From the NCBI GenBank assembly GCA_900313475.1, contig OMRJ01000093.1:1-15958 (forward strand): 15,958 nt of DNA. The letters run 5' to 3'. Under the pieces are notes generated by a model. That model was not told the origin of the DNA, ran no database searches, and was given only the letters and a program-made list of their open reading frames with translations. The stretch is from an uncultured Eubacteriales bacterium. GTDB lineage: Bacteria > Bacillota > Clostridia > Oscillospirales > Acutalibacteraceae. Positions 1 to 7,626 of this stretch are shown here, piece after piece (the stretch's first letter is position 1; each line of letters starts with the position of its first letter). The position numbers and the translations under genes were made by a program.

Positions 1-3000
1 CCGCAACGGGTCATGCTTACGGCGAGTTCGAGACGGTCAAGGAGCCGACATGTACGGACAAAGGCTCCAAGAAAAAGGTCTGCGCAAACTGCAATAACAC
101 GGTTTATGAGGACCTTCCCTCGCTCGGACACAATTGGGCGACCGAATGGACGGTCGATGTCCCTGTAACCTGCACCTCCGACGGCTCGAAGTCGCGTCAC
201 TGCCTGCGCTGTGACGCAAAAACAGATGTTCTTTCTCTGACTTCGTCCGGGCATGCGTTCGGTGAGTGGGTAACCGAAAAAGCAGCCGACTGCACAAATG
301 ACGGACTTGAAACAAGAAAGTGCGCAACATGCGGCGCTGTCGAGAAGAAGGTTCTTGAAAAGCTCGGTCACGACTACCCCGAATACACGGTCACAAAGGC
401 GACAACGGTTCTCTGCGAGGGCGAGGAACGCGCCGAGTGCGCACGCTGCGGAAATGTTGACGTAAGAGTGATCCCCAAAATACAGATAGACACCGACAGC
501 AATAAGAATTACGGTCTTGCTAACTTCACCGTTGTGAATGCGCAGACCAAAGAGCCTATCAAGGGTGCAAATCTGTTCATTTCAACGGAAAATGACGGCG
601 AAAATACTTTTGTCACCGATGAAAACGGTAAGGTAGGCATTGTTCTCCCGATAGGCAGGCAGACTGTGTCGGCTTACGCGGACGGCTGCCTTACGCGAAA
701 CCTGAAAATCAACATCCAATCGGGAACAAACGAAATTCCTCTTATAGGCTTGAGCAGCAAAAAAACATATGATGTTGAAGTTAACCATCATCTCATGACC
801 AAGGAGGAGATAGAGGAAGCCGGAATAGATACCGACGCTCCCGAAAACAATCATGTCTTCAAGTATGAGGTCACGTTTGAATTTGAGCCGGAGATCGATT
901 GGCTGAGCATCTTCTATTACATGAACGGCAACGGCGATATTCTCGGCGGCGGATCGGGCGGTTCAGGCGGCGGTTCAGGCGGCTCGGGCGGCGGCTCGGG
1001 CTACGGCGGCGCATGGTACGGCGACGGCGGCGGCAAGGGACACTTCCGCGCGAAGAATGAGAAAACCGGAGAAGTGGTAAATGTCTATCCCGTGTCGGAG
1101 TATTTCTACCTGATTATCAGAGGCGAGGTCAGATGGCTCAAGGAGATGTTCGATGTCGAGATGCTCGTTGTAAACAACTCCGAAACCGATACGCTTGAAG
1201 ATCTTTCCGCGGAACTGGAGCTTCCCGACGGACTGTCGCTTGCAACAATGAAGGGCGAGCAGCAGACTCTCAAAAAAGAGCTTGAAAACGTTGCGGAGGG
1301 CAAAACAACGTCCGCTCACTGGTATGTCCGCGGCGATAAAGCCGGCAGCTATGAAATAGCCGCAAGCCTTAAGGGCACAGTGATGCCCTTCGAGGAAGAA
1401 ATAAACGACGTTTTCAAGGCGAAAAATGCTCTCCAGGTATGGGCGGGCAACGCACTGCACCTTGATTTCGAGGTTCCGAGCTCGGCTTATTACGCCAAGG
1501 ATTACCCGATAAAAATTACCCTCACGAATGTATCCGATATCACGCTTTATAACGTAAGCCATTATATCACCGGAATCGAACAGAGTCGCGTTACCTATTA
1601 CTCCGACGGCAAGGTCGAAAAAGAGATATACATGAAAAAGGACACGAACATAGGCGAATTTGTGACCGAATTTAATCCCGGCGATAAGATTGTTATTGAG
1701 CTTTCGGTAAACATCATGTTCCAATCCAAGCTCATGGAATACCGTCTCAATCAGCTTATAGGCAAGGTCGACCGGATCGAACAGCTGATAAAGGCGTTTA
1801 AAGCGATTAAAACGGGACTTGACATAGCCGACGGGCTTATTTCCGCGATCGGAAGCGCGTCCAAGGCGGTCGATTCGTTCATTAGCTCGGCTTCGGCAGA
1901 GCTTGCGGAAAAGGTTACGCTTGCAAGAGATTTGAAATCCGCGCTTGTCGACTTTGAAATGGCGTATTCCAAATTTGAAAACAAAACGGTCGATGCCGCC
2001 GTGAAGCTTACAAACTCCGCAGTCGGAGCGTCGCTTAAGGCGTTCACACAGGAGCCTGACGAATGGCTCAAAAAGACATCCGTCAAAGATATAAAGAAGC
2101 TGATAAGCGGAGTGAAAACTCTCGGCAACAGTCTTTCGGGACAGCCGTCAAAGGCGGAAATAAAGAAATTCAATGTGTTTGACAGCATCCGCACTTTGAT
2201 TTCGGCTATTCCGATCGTGTTTACTCTCAAAAACGTGTTCCTTGTCGAAGATGAGGACAACACAACCTCGATTCCGTGGTCTTGCACCGTCACGCAGTCC
2301 GGACCCGAATACTTCGGCGTTGCAAATTTGAGCCGCCATTTGTCCAACATTCTTATTGCCGGCTCTTCCGATCTCATCAAGGGCATGCTTCCGTCATACA
2401 TTTTCCTGATCCCCGGCGCAAACTCCGCGCTTTCGGCGGAGGATGCAAAGCGTGAGATAATCGCCGTTGAGAAGGAGATTACACGCTTTAAGGCGAGAAG
2501 TGCATCCGGTGATGTTACATACAAGGCGTATGTCGTCAGAAATACACAGACGCAGTCAATGATGCTGCGCAGTGTTTCCGCTCTTTCGGACGGTTTTATC
2601 CTTTCGTCCGACAACGACACGGCGAGATTTGAAAACGGAGTGCTCACTTTTACGGGTGACGGCATGATTGAAGTCACGCCCGCCGACCTCTCCGGCGGAA
2701 CGCTTGTTGTCGAAGACAGCGATGGCAACAAATATGAGTACGAAATGACGGTCGTTGCGCAGCACGAGTGCACTCCCGACGAGCGAGAGGTCATTATCTC
2801 TCCCACTGCCGATAATGACGGCTTTGCGGTTGATTGCTGCTCCGTCTGCGGCGATGTGCTCAATGTCGAGCTGCTTTCCGCAAAAGAATGTACGCATTCG
2901 TACGGTGAGTGGGTTGAAGATATCGCAGCCGTTTGTAATGCGGAGGGCTTAAGACACCGTGACTGCACACTCTGCGGATATTCCGAGTCGGAGGTTACCG

Positions 3001-3551
3001 AGCCGACAGACAGGCATGTCCCCGGCGAGTGGATAATCGACAGGGAAGCTACCTGCACGGAGACGGGAGAAAAGCACACCGTTTGTTCGGTTTGCGGAAC
3101 TGTCAGCGAAACGGCGGCAATTGAGAAAATCGCTCACACAATGACCGGTTGGGCGGTAAAGACCGCCGCGACATGTACGGCAGAGGGCGTAAGCGAACGC
3201 AGCTGCACAGAGTGCGGCTACGCGGAGACAAAGCCGATTGCGAAGACTGAACACACCTCCTCCGGTTGGATCGGAATCTCCGCTGCGACATGTACCGAGG
3301 ACGGTGAACGCTGCATGAAGTGTACCGTCTGCGGTGCGGTGCTTAAAACCGAAGCCGTTCCCGCGCACGGTCATGCGGACGCGGACAAAAACGGTAAATG
3401 CGACAATTGCGGCGAGTCGCTTACTTCTTCCTGCAAACATATTTGCCACTCAAAGAATAAGCTTGCGCAGTTCTTCTGGAAAATGATACGGCTCATGTAT
3501 AAGCTGTTCAAAAATCATGAATTCTGCGATTGCGGCGTAAGACACTGGTAA
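1..3551 (+). CDS. Large secreted/surface protein with Cys-pair repeats (5' end outside window)
   Basis: The reading frame is open from the first complete codon (position 3) to the TAA at 3549-3551, giving 1182 visible residues. The GTG at 468 is only an internal valine, because matching repeat sequence continues upstream of it. Visible order: four repeats of about 40 residues (1-155), each with a CxxC pair, conserved Gly-His and Trp; a carboxypeptidase-regulatory-like beta domain (about 168-250); a Gly/Ser linker (about 315-346); beta-rich regions resembling CARDB/NEW3-type domains (about 370-575); a helical stretch (about 575-690); and six more CxxC pairs (about 921-1130). The C-terminus (about 1140-1182) has CKHICH, an aromatic/basic helix (WKMIRLMYKLFK), then CDCG and RHW. 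Such repeats occur in extracellular proteins of gut Clostridia. The signal peptide would lie outside the window. A role in adhesion or cell-envelope structure is inference; no catalytic motif is seen. Confidence 0.9.
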   Translation, partial: ATGHAYGEFETVKEPTCTDKGSKKKVCANCNNTVYEDLPSLGHNWATEWTVDVPVTCTSDGSKSRHCLRCDAKTDVLSLTSSGHAFGEWVTEKAADCTNDGLETRKCATCGAVEKKVLEKLGHDYPEYTVTKATTVLCEGEERAECARCGNVDVRVIPKIQIDTDSNKNYGLANFTVVNAQTKEPIKGANLFISTENDGENTFVTDENGKVGIVLPIGRQTVSAYADGCLTRNLKINIQSGTNEIPLIGLSSKKTYDVEVNHHLMTKEEIEEAGIDTDAPENNHVFKYEVTFEFEPEIDWLSIFYYMNGNGDILGGGSGGSGGGSGGSGGGSGYGGAWYGDGGGKGHFRAKNEKTGEVVNVYPVSEYFYLIIRGEVRWLKEMFDVEMLVVNNSETDTLEDLSAELELPDGLSLATMKGEQQTLKKELENVAEGKTTSAHWYVRGDKAGSYEIAASLKGTVMPFEEEINDVFKAKNALQVWAGNALHLDFEVPSSAYYAKDYPIKITLTNVSDITLYNVSHYITGIEQSRVTYYSDGKVEKEIYMKKDTNIGEFVTEFNPGDKIVIELSVNIMFQSKLMEYRLNQLIGKVDRIEQLIKAFKAIKTGLDIADGLISAIGSASKAVDSFISSASAELAEKVTLARDLKSALVDFEMAYSKFENKTVDAAVKLTNSAVGASLKAFTQEPDEWLKKTSVKDIKKLISGVKTLGNSLSGQPSKAEIKKFNVFDSIRTLISAIPIVFTLKNVFLVEDEDNTTSIPWSCTVTQSGPEYFGVANLSRHLSNILIAGSSDLIKGMLPSYIFLIPGANSALSAEDAKREIIAVEKEITRFKARSASGDVTYKAYVVRNTQTQSMMLRSVSALSDGFILSSDNDTARFENGVLTFTGDGMIEVTPADLSGGTLVVEDSDGNKYEYEMTVVAQHECTPDEREVIISPTADNDGFAVDCCSVCGDVLNVELLSAKECTHSYGEWVEDIAAVCNAEGLRHRDCTLCGYSESEVTEPTDRHVPGEWIIDREATCTETGEKHTVCSVCGTVSETAAIEKIAHTMTGWAVKTAATCTAEGVSERSCTECGYAETKPIAKTEHTSSGWIGISAATCTEDGERCMKCTVCGAVLKTEAVPAHGHADADKNGKCDNCGESLTSSCKHICHSKNKLAQFFWKMIRLMYKLFKNHEFCDCGVRHW

Positions 3552-3592
3552 GGCAGACATCCCCGACTGGAAAAAGGAAATACAAAGCAAAG

Positions 3593-3630
3593 AAACAGCC
3601 CCGAGGTCATATTGTACTTCGGGGCTGTTT
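3593..3630 (+). terminator. Rho-independent terminator-like hairpin after the surface protein gene
   Basis: A 14-bp stem (3593-3606 with 3617-3630, one G-U pair) with a 10-nt loop begins 42 bases after the stop codon. The right arm ends in CTGTTT but no long T tract follows. On the opposite strand the stem is followed by a T-rich stretch, so it could work in either direction. Confidence 0.7.
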
Positions 3631-3685
3631 GCAATGAAATCCGCAAAAACTTCATTTTACGGGTATCGGAACTCCTGCGGAGGTC

Positions 3686-3783
3686 TTTATAAAATTTCAA
3701 TATCGTTATGCTTATCGGTCGGCAAACCAAACTGCATCCGCTCAAGTTTTATACCGCGGAACGCCCGGTGCGCGTTCCCTACA
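3686..3783. repeat. Dispersed palindromic repeat, copy A
   Basis: A 98-bp sequence matching 10421-10518 without gaps at 82 of 98 positions by my count. It contains CGGTCGGCAA and ends in a core, CCGCGGAACGCC (3754-3765) through CCCTACA (3777-3783), with a hairpin GGAACGC/GCGTTCC (3758-3764 with 3772-3778). Read on the minus strand, the element begins TGTAGGG followed by the hairpin. Open frames across it look spurious, since the conservation is of nucleotides and palindromes. Confidence 0.8.
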
Positions 3784-3806
3784 GACGGAAACCTGTCTGC
3801 GTTACT

Positions 3807-3833
3807 TGTAGGGTCGGTGCACCTGCGCCGACC
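3807..3833. repeat. TGTAGGG-headed hairpin opposed to copy A
   Basis: TGTAGGG (3807-3813) leads into a 9-bp stem GGTCGGTGC/GCGCCGACC (3812-3820 with 3825-3833, one G-U pair, loop ACCT). This head is the exact reverse complement of CCCTACA ending copy A, so two hairpins with the same head face each other across 23 nt. A small hairpin (CAGAC 3782-3786 with GTCTG 3795-3799) lies between them. Confidence 0.65.
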
Positions 3834-3925
3834 GCGACCGTAAACATACAGAAGATTACGAGACGTGTGTTCGACAGACGGACATTGCATGGATTGAAAT
3901 TTACGTTGCGTATATATTCCGTCAA

Positions 3926-4003
3926 TTTATGTTGTCCGTCGACCAAACGAACGGCTATTGCAAACGTTTTTTTCCGCGGAACGCCCGGTGCGCGTTCCCT
4001 ACA
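3926..4003. repeat. Dispersed palindromic repeat, copy C (diverged)
   Basis: The 30-bp core at 3974-4003 is identical to the core of copy A (3754-3783), exactly 220 bp away. The upstream arm (about 3931-3973) still aligns without gaps to copy A but at only about two thirds identity. The hairpin is GGAACGC/GCGTTCC at 3978-3984 with 3992-3998. Confidence 0.7.
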
Positions 4004-4040
4004 AGAGGAAAGGCACGACACCTAACCGTCTGTTTCGGCA

Positions 4041-4078
4041 AAAAAAATAACGCCGCCTTGCCTGCGGCAGTTATTTTT
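4041..4078 (-). terminator. Ferredoxin terminator
   Basis: On the minus strand, 19 bases after the ferredoxin stop, AAAAATAAC and GCCGC sequences (4043-4056) pair with GCGGC and GTTATTTTT (4064-4078), with one bulged base at 4069. A run of eight T follows on the minus strand. The A/T-rich stem bases could let it act in both directions. Confidence 0.8.
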
Positions 4079-4096
4079 TATTTACAAAAGCCGTTA

Positions 4097-4267
4097 TCAG
4101 TCCTGTGTGGGAGCACCTACGGGGCAGGTGTCTGCACAAGCGCCGCAATCAATGCAAGCATCCTCGTCGATAACGTATTTGCCGTCGCCCTCGCTTATAG
4201 CTTCTACGGGGCAGCCTGCCGCGCATGCGCCGCAGGAGATGCATTCATCGGAAATTTTGTATGCCAT
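4097..4267 (-). CDS. 2[4Fe-4S] ferredoxin, 56 residues
   Basis: Small soluble electron carrier of the clostridial ferredoxin type. Two CxxCxxCxxxCP motifs are complete: Cys9, 12, 15, 19 and Cys38, 41, 44, 48, each set ending in Cys-Pro, so both clusters should form. At 56 residues it has the usual size for the family, with the two halves showing the usual internal duplication. The ATG at 4267 is preceded by AGGAGG (4276-4281) with 8-nt spacing. It is a single-gene unit with its own promoter (4299-4326) and terminator, lying 127 bases downstream of spoIIE on the same strand. Its redox partner (pyruvate:ferredoxin oxidoreductase, hydrogenase or other) cannot be read from the context. Confidence 0.95.
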   Translation of the reverse strand: MAYKISDECISCGACAAGCPVEAISEGDGKYVIDEDACIDCGACADTCPVGAPTQD

Positions 4268-4298
4268 TGTGAGATCCTCCTTCTCATGGTTTGAGATA

Positions 4299-4326
4299 AT
4301 TGTAGCATATATTTTGAAAATTTCAA
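4299..4326 (-). promoter_or_regulatory. Sigma-A-type promoter of the ferredoxin gene
   Basis: On the minus strand, TTGAAA (4321-4326) and TACAAT (4299-4304) are separated by 16 nt. The -10 lies 31 bases upstream of the ATG, leaving a short leader that carries the strong AGGAGG site. Confidence 0.7.
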
Positions 4327-4394
4327 TACCCGCGTCGAGATTTTTTTACGAAATCGGTAATTTTTGACAGAAATCTGCGGACTTTTATTATACA

Positions 4395-6740
4395 TCAGTC
4401 AAGCATCACTACGCACACGGTGATATCGTCGCATCTGCCGCCGGGAGAAGCGTTGACGGCTTTTTCGAGGATGTATGAAGCAAGCTCTTTTTCGTCGGAG
4501 TTTTTCTTTTCATGAAACACGTTTTTGAAGAAATCGTAAGGGAGATATGACGCGCCGTCGGACATTATAATTACGGCGTCTCCTGCGGAAAGCCCGGTTT
4601 CGTTGCGTTCGAAACGAGCGTCTCCGATAATGCCGAGAGGCAGAGACGAGCGCTCGACGATTGCGGTGCGCCCCGAACGCCGTACGACCGAAAACGAACC
4701 GCCCGCTTTCATAAATTCCGCTCTGCCCGTGTTGAGATCGATGCGCAGAATGTCGAGAGTCGCCATGGTTTCATCGGCGGAATTGACCATCAGGGCGGCG
4801 TTGACCGCGTCGAATGCCGTGTCCTCGTTGAAGCCCGATTTCAGCAGCCGCGCCATGAGTGACGAGGTCATTACCGAATCGAGCGCCGCGCGGGAGCCTG
4901 TGCCCATACCGTCGCTCAATACACAGCAGAAATTCCCCTTGCTGTCACGAAACAGTTCACACGAATCGCCGCAGAGTGTTTCCCCGTCACTTTTTCGCTG
5001 AACCTTGCAGGCATGCGCATTCAGCTTCGTTTTTTCATAGAACGACAGCACCGTGCCGTCCTCCTTGTATTCATCCGCAACGGGCAGGGCAAAGTCGACT
5101 CCGAGCCGCTGAGACAGCTTTTCGAGCAGTGCGGCATATGAGCGCAGACGCGGAATTTTTGTACAGAACGCATCGGCGGACGCGCGCCCGAATTTGTCGA
5201 GACTTACCGACACGAACGAGCACGAAAAGCCCTCCTCCTCCAGAATGTCTCCCATAAGAGCGGTCAGACGCGCGTCGGTTGTGCCGCCGCCGGTTACGGA
5301 GAGAGAAGCGTCCTCAAGCAGACGCGCCGCACAGTTGAGCTGTGCCGCCGCCGCTTTTTTTACGCTCAATGCCTCGTTTTTCGCGACCAACCGCGCACGG
5401 TAACAGCACATTTCGCGGTTGAACGACGCGCAAAGCCCGTTCTTGTCAGAGCAGCAGACGCGCAGTCTTTCGGGAAGAATTTCGGGTGAGATATCTTTGC
5501 CCGACACGCACAGCGCAAGCGTTTCGCGAAAGGCGCGGTCGGTTATTCCGCCTGCGCCGTCCCAGCAGAATTTCATTTTTGAGCAACCGGAGCAGAGTGT
5601 GCTTTTGACATTATTGACTATGTAATCGGGTTCGGGAAGCTCGGCGCGTGACAGTAATTTGCACACCGCGTCAACCGAAAAGGCAATGTCTTTTATTCCC
5701 TTTGCGCTTTTTTTGACTCGAAAACCGAGCAGGCGGCGCAATTCGTCATCGTACCAGTCTCTGCTGAACGGCTTGAAAAATACCATGAGCCGATCGGTAA
5801 GCTTTTTCGGCAGTGCGGCAAAAACCGCGGCGGACAGCAGCATTTCAATTATCTTAACAAGCGCGGTGTCTGCGCTTCCGCGCAGAATGAGCGCAAGCGT
5901 CGAGCACACGGTGAAGCCGGCGGCACACGCAAATCTGCCGTAGGGTGAGCACACGCCGCAGATAAGTCCCGCCAGCGGATAAGCGATAAAATACATGTCC
6001 TCCCTGACGCCGAATGCAAGTCCGCACAGTATGCCTGCCACCGCTCCGGCGCTCTCTTTGCCGAGCAGCGCAAGCGTCATAATGAACACGCCGGCAAAAA
6101 AGTGCGCAACCGAAAAATTAAAAAAAACAAGACGGTCGAGCGCAAGCAGAAACAGCGCGGCAATCAGCATGACCGATACGGTATCGGCAGGGGAGGAGGT
6201 AACCGCGCTGAAAGAAGACGGCACTATTTCGGTCACTCTGTGGACAAAGCATGCAGCAGTGCCCGTGATAACAGCCTCGCAAAGCGTCATTAAAAACGCC
6301 GTCAGCTCGCCGTCCGTCGCCACCGCTGTGACCGAGCCGCACAAAAGCAGTGCCGCAAACGCGATGAGCGGATAAACAAGCCTTCTGTGCCGTTTTGAAA
6401 TAAACTTCTCAAGTCCCACCCGGAACACGAACACCACGCACACTGCGCCGACATATTTCAGCGCCTGCATTGCCTCGCAGAATACGAGTGAGCCGAGTGC
6501 CGAGCCGATGCACGCCGAAAGGAGATATTCGGGCGGACAGCCCGCCGCAAACGCCGCGCCGAACGGAAACGAGCCGTCGCTTATTTCCACTCCCGACATG
6601 ATAAATGCGACAGCGGCGGAAGCAAGCTGACGCAGCAGACGCAAAAAAAACCCGACAGTGTTTATTTTGGTCTTTCCTCCTGTTTTTTGAATCCTTTGCT
6701 TTACGCCCTCCACGGCAGCACACATCCTTTTCGGCGGCAT
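4395..6740 (-). CDS. spoIIE: Stage II sporulation protein E (PP2C-type phosphatase)
   Basis: SpoIIE is a membrane-bound serine phosphatase that dephosphorylates SpoIIAA in the forespore, releasing sigma-F from SpoIIAB; it also acts at the polar septum with FtsZ. The 781-residue protein is close to B. subtilis SpoIIE (about 827). Residues about 30-310 hold roughly ten hydrophobic membrane segments. The middle region (about 330-570) has Cys clusters such as CSGCSKMKFCW. The C-terminal PP2C domain keeps the metal-binding acidic motifs DGMGTG (Asp610), SDGAS (Asp728) and CDD (Asp771-Asp772). The ATG at 6740 has no strong Shine-Dalgarno sequence; an ATG five codons later (6725) is an alternative start. 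No clear terminator separates it from the ferredoxin gene. The identity is secure from domain order and motifs; the exact start is not. Confidence 0.95.
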   Translation of the reverse strand: MPPKRMCAAVEGVKQRIQKTGGKTKINTVGFFLRLLRQLASAAVAFIMSGVEISDGSFPFGAAFAAGCPPEYLLSACIGSALGSLVFCEAMQALKYVGAVCVVFVFRVGLEKFISKRHRRLVYPLIAFAALLLCGSVTAVATDGELTAFLMTLCEAVITGTAACFVHRVTEIVPSSFSAVTSSPADTVSVMLIAALFLLALDRLVFFNFSVAHFFAGVFIMTLALLGKESAGAVAGILCGLAFGVREDMYFIAYPLAGLICGVCSPYGRFACAAGFTVCSTLALILRGSADTALVKIIEMLLSAAVFAALPKKLTDRLMVFFKPFSRDWYDDELRRLLGFRVKKSAKGIKDIAFSVDAVCKLLSRAELPEPDYIVNNVKSTLCSGCSKMKFCWDGAGGITDRAFRETLALCVSGKDISPEILPERLRVCCSDKNGLCASFNREMCCYRARLVAKNEALSVKKAAAAQLNCAARLLEDASLSVTGGGTTDARLTALMGDILEEEGFSCSFVSVSLDKFGRASADAFCTKIPRLRSYAALLEKLSQRLGVDFALPVADEYKEDGTVLSFYEKTKLNAHACKVQRKSDGETLCGDSCELFRDSKGNFCCVLSDGMGTGSRAALDSVMTSSLMARLLKSGFNEDTAFDAVNAALMVNSADETMATLDILRIDLNTGRAEFMKAGGSFSVVRRSGRTAIVERSSLPLGIIGDARFERNETGLSAGDAVIIMSDGASYLPYDFFKNVFHEKKNSDEKELASYILEKAVNASPGGRCDDITVCVVMLD

Positions 6741-6790
6741 TTCGCCGCTTTTTTATGCGCAAAAGAGCGAAACGAGCGCCGCTCCGCGCT

Positions 6791-7070
6791 TAGGCTGACG
6801 GGATTCGAACCCATGCCGCCCGTCAGTGCCCCTTTTCGGCACTTTTCGCCCTTTTCGTTTTGACTTGCGCCGGCAAGTCTGCACCTCAAAAAACGAAAAT
6901 CGCTCAAAAACGGGCTGCTGTCGGTTACAAAGCGGTTTTGCCTGAGCTGATTTTTGTTCGGGCAAGGCAAAGCACGCAGCGAATACCTGACGCATTTGCA
7001 AGGGTTTTAACGCGGCATGGGCTAAATCCGACCTGTCAAAATCGACACGGGTTCAAATCCCGTCAGCCTA
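6791..7070. mobile_element. 280-bp inverted-repeat element with tRNA T-arm-like ends (MITE-like or paired tRNA relics)
   Basis: The ends are inverted repeats: 6791-6815 matches the reverse complement of 7046-7070 at 23 of 25 positions, and similarity stops exactly at 6791/7070. Both termini start with TA, as expected of a TA target duplication. Each arm, read outward, contains a near-consensus tRNA T arm (stem, GGTTCRAATCC, stem) followed by CAGCCTA, like an acceptor 3' strand. No matching tRNA 5' half or anticodon arm is found on either strand. Inside are further hairpins: CTGACGGG/CCCGTCAG (6795-6802, 6819-6826), AGTGCC/GGCACT (6825-6830, 6838-6843) and GACTTGC/GCAAGTC (6862-6868, 6873-6879). 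No transposase is encoded. The structure is certain; whether it is a mobile element or a tRNA remnant is not. Confidence 0.5.
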
Positions 7071-7212
7071 CCGTATAAGTGTACCGCATTCGCAGTGAAA
7101 AATATGTCATAACGCGGGAGACAAAAATGTCGTTTAAAAAGACAATCGGAATCGGTCGCCGTGTTTCGTTTTTTTACATCCCGTTTCAGGGGATAGGAAA
7201 AAAAGATGAGGA
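7071..7212. other. Non-coding stretch, no gene recognised
   Basis: Between the tRNA-like inverted repeat and the nested inverted repeat I see no supported gene. The sequence is A/T-rich in places, and a short phrase, TTTTTTTACATCC, occurs both here (around 7168-7180) and near 7434-7446. Confidence 0.5.
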
Positions 7213-7302
7213 ACAGACAAACCGAGCAAAATCAAGGCTTCAGACTTGATTTTGCCTGCCCGAAGGCGCACAAAGGTACGTCGAGCGGCGAAGTTTGTCT
7301 GT
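7213..7302. repeat. Nested inverted repeat, 90 bp
   Basis: An outer pair ACAGACAAAC (7213-7222) and GTTTGTCTGT (7293-7302) is perfectly complementary. Inside it a perfect 11-bp hairpin, GCAAAATCAAG (7226-7236) with CTTGATTTTGC (7245-7255), has an 8-nt loop. The remaining 37 bases inside the outer stem are G/C-rich. It could be a small mobile repeat or a structured RNA; the flanking genes do not explain it. Confidence 0.55.
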
Positions 7303-7513
7303 AGTAAAACATAAAACGGACGTCCTCTTAATTACCGGAGCAGACTTATGCGATTATCGCAGTTTTTTGGATTTACAATCCCGTCAACAAATCATGCAAA
7401 AACATTGAACTTTACTTTTTTATACGGTCATCGCTTTTTTTACATCCACTTTTCGCTTATTTCATGTTTGCCGCCGGCGTTTCGTTCCGTCCGTTTCCGT
7501 TGACTGCGAGTTG
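7303..7513. other. Non-coding stretch upstream of the aldolase promoter, no gene recognised
   Basis: No supported open reading frame, RNA gene or strong hairpin was found here. It is the upstream region of the promoter at 7514-7543. Confidence 0.45.
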
Positions 7514-7543
7514 TTGACATTTCTTATCGGAGCGTGTTATAAT
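7514..7543 (+). promoter_or_regulatory. Consensus sigma-A promoter of the aldolase gene
   Basis: TTGACA (7514-7519) and TATAAT (7538-7543) are both perfect matches to the consensus, with an 18-nt spacer. Transcription from here would give a leader of about 75 nt before the GTG at 7627. The leader holds two Shine-Dalgarno-like sites: GGAGGAGA (7561-7568) and GGGAGG (7613-7618). Confidence 0.85.
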
Positions 7544-7626
7544 TATCAAATACAGTTTTCGGAGGAGAAACAGGCGTTTTTTTGACCCTCTTTTCCGTGA
7601 ACGAGAAGAATCGGGAGGTTTTCGGA

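Noticed and set aside
468..476. GTG at 468 as the start of the large surface protein
   Set aside because: The same frame is open to the left edge and encodes four more Cys-pair repeats, so 468 is an internal valine codon.
975..1724. 249-codon minus-strand frame inside the surface protein gene
   Set aside because: It is antisense to a well-supported coding sequence with recognisable repeats and domains; a shadow of G/C-rich codons.
3634..4294. Several overlapping open frames across the dispersed repeats
   Set aside because: They run through palindromic repeats in several frames on both strands, lack ribosome binding sites, and one overlaps the ferredoxin gene on the other strand.
4327..4394. 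A terminator between spoIIE and the ferredoxin gene
   Set aside because: The region is A/T-rich with T runs on both strands, but I found no stem longer than four base pairs.
6791..6865. A complete tRNA gene on the minus strand ending at 6791
   Set aside because: Again only a T arm and 3' strand are present; the upstream sequence forms unrelated hairpins.
6998..7073. A complete tRNA gene on the plus strand ending at 7070-7073
   Set aside because: The T arm and acceptor-like 3' strand are convincing, but there is no matching 5' acceptor strand, D arm or anticodon arm at the right distance, and no CCA.
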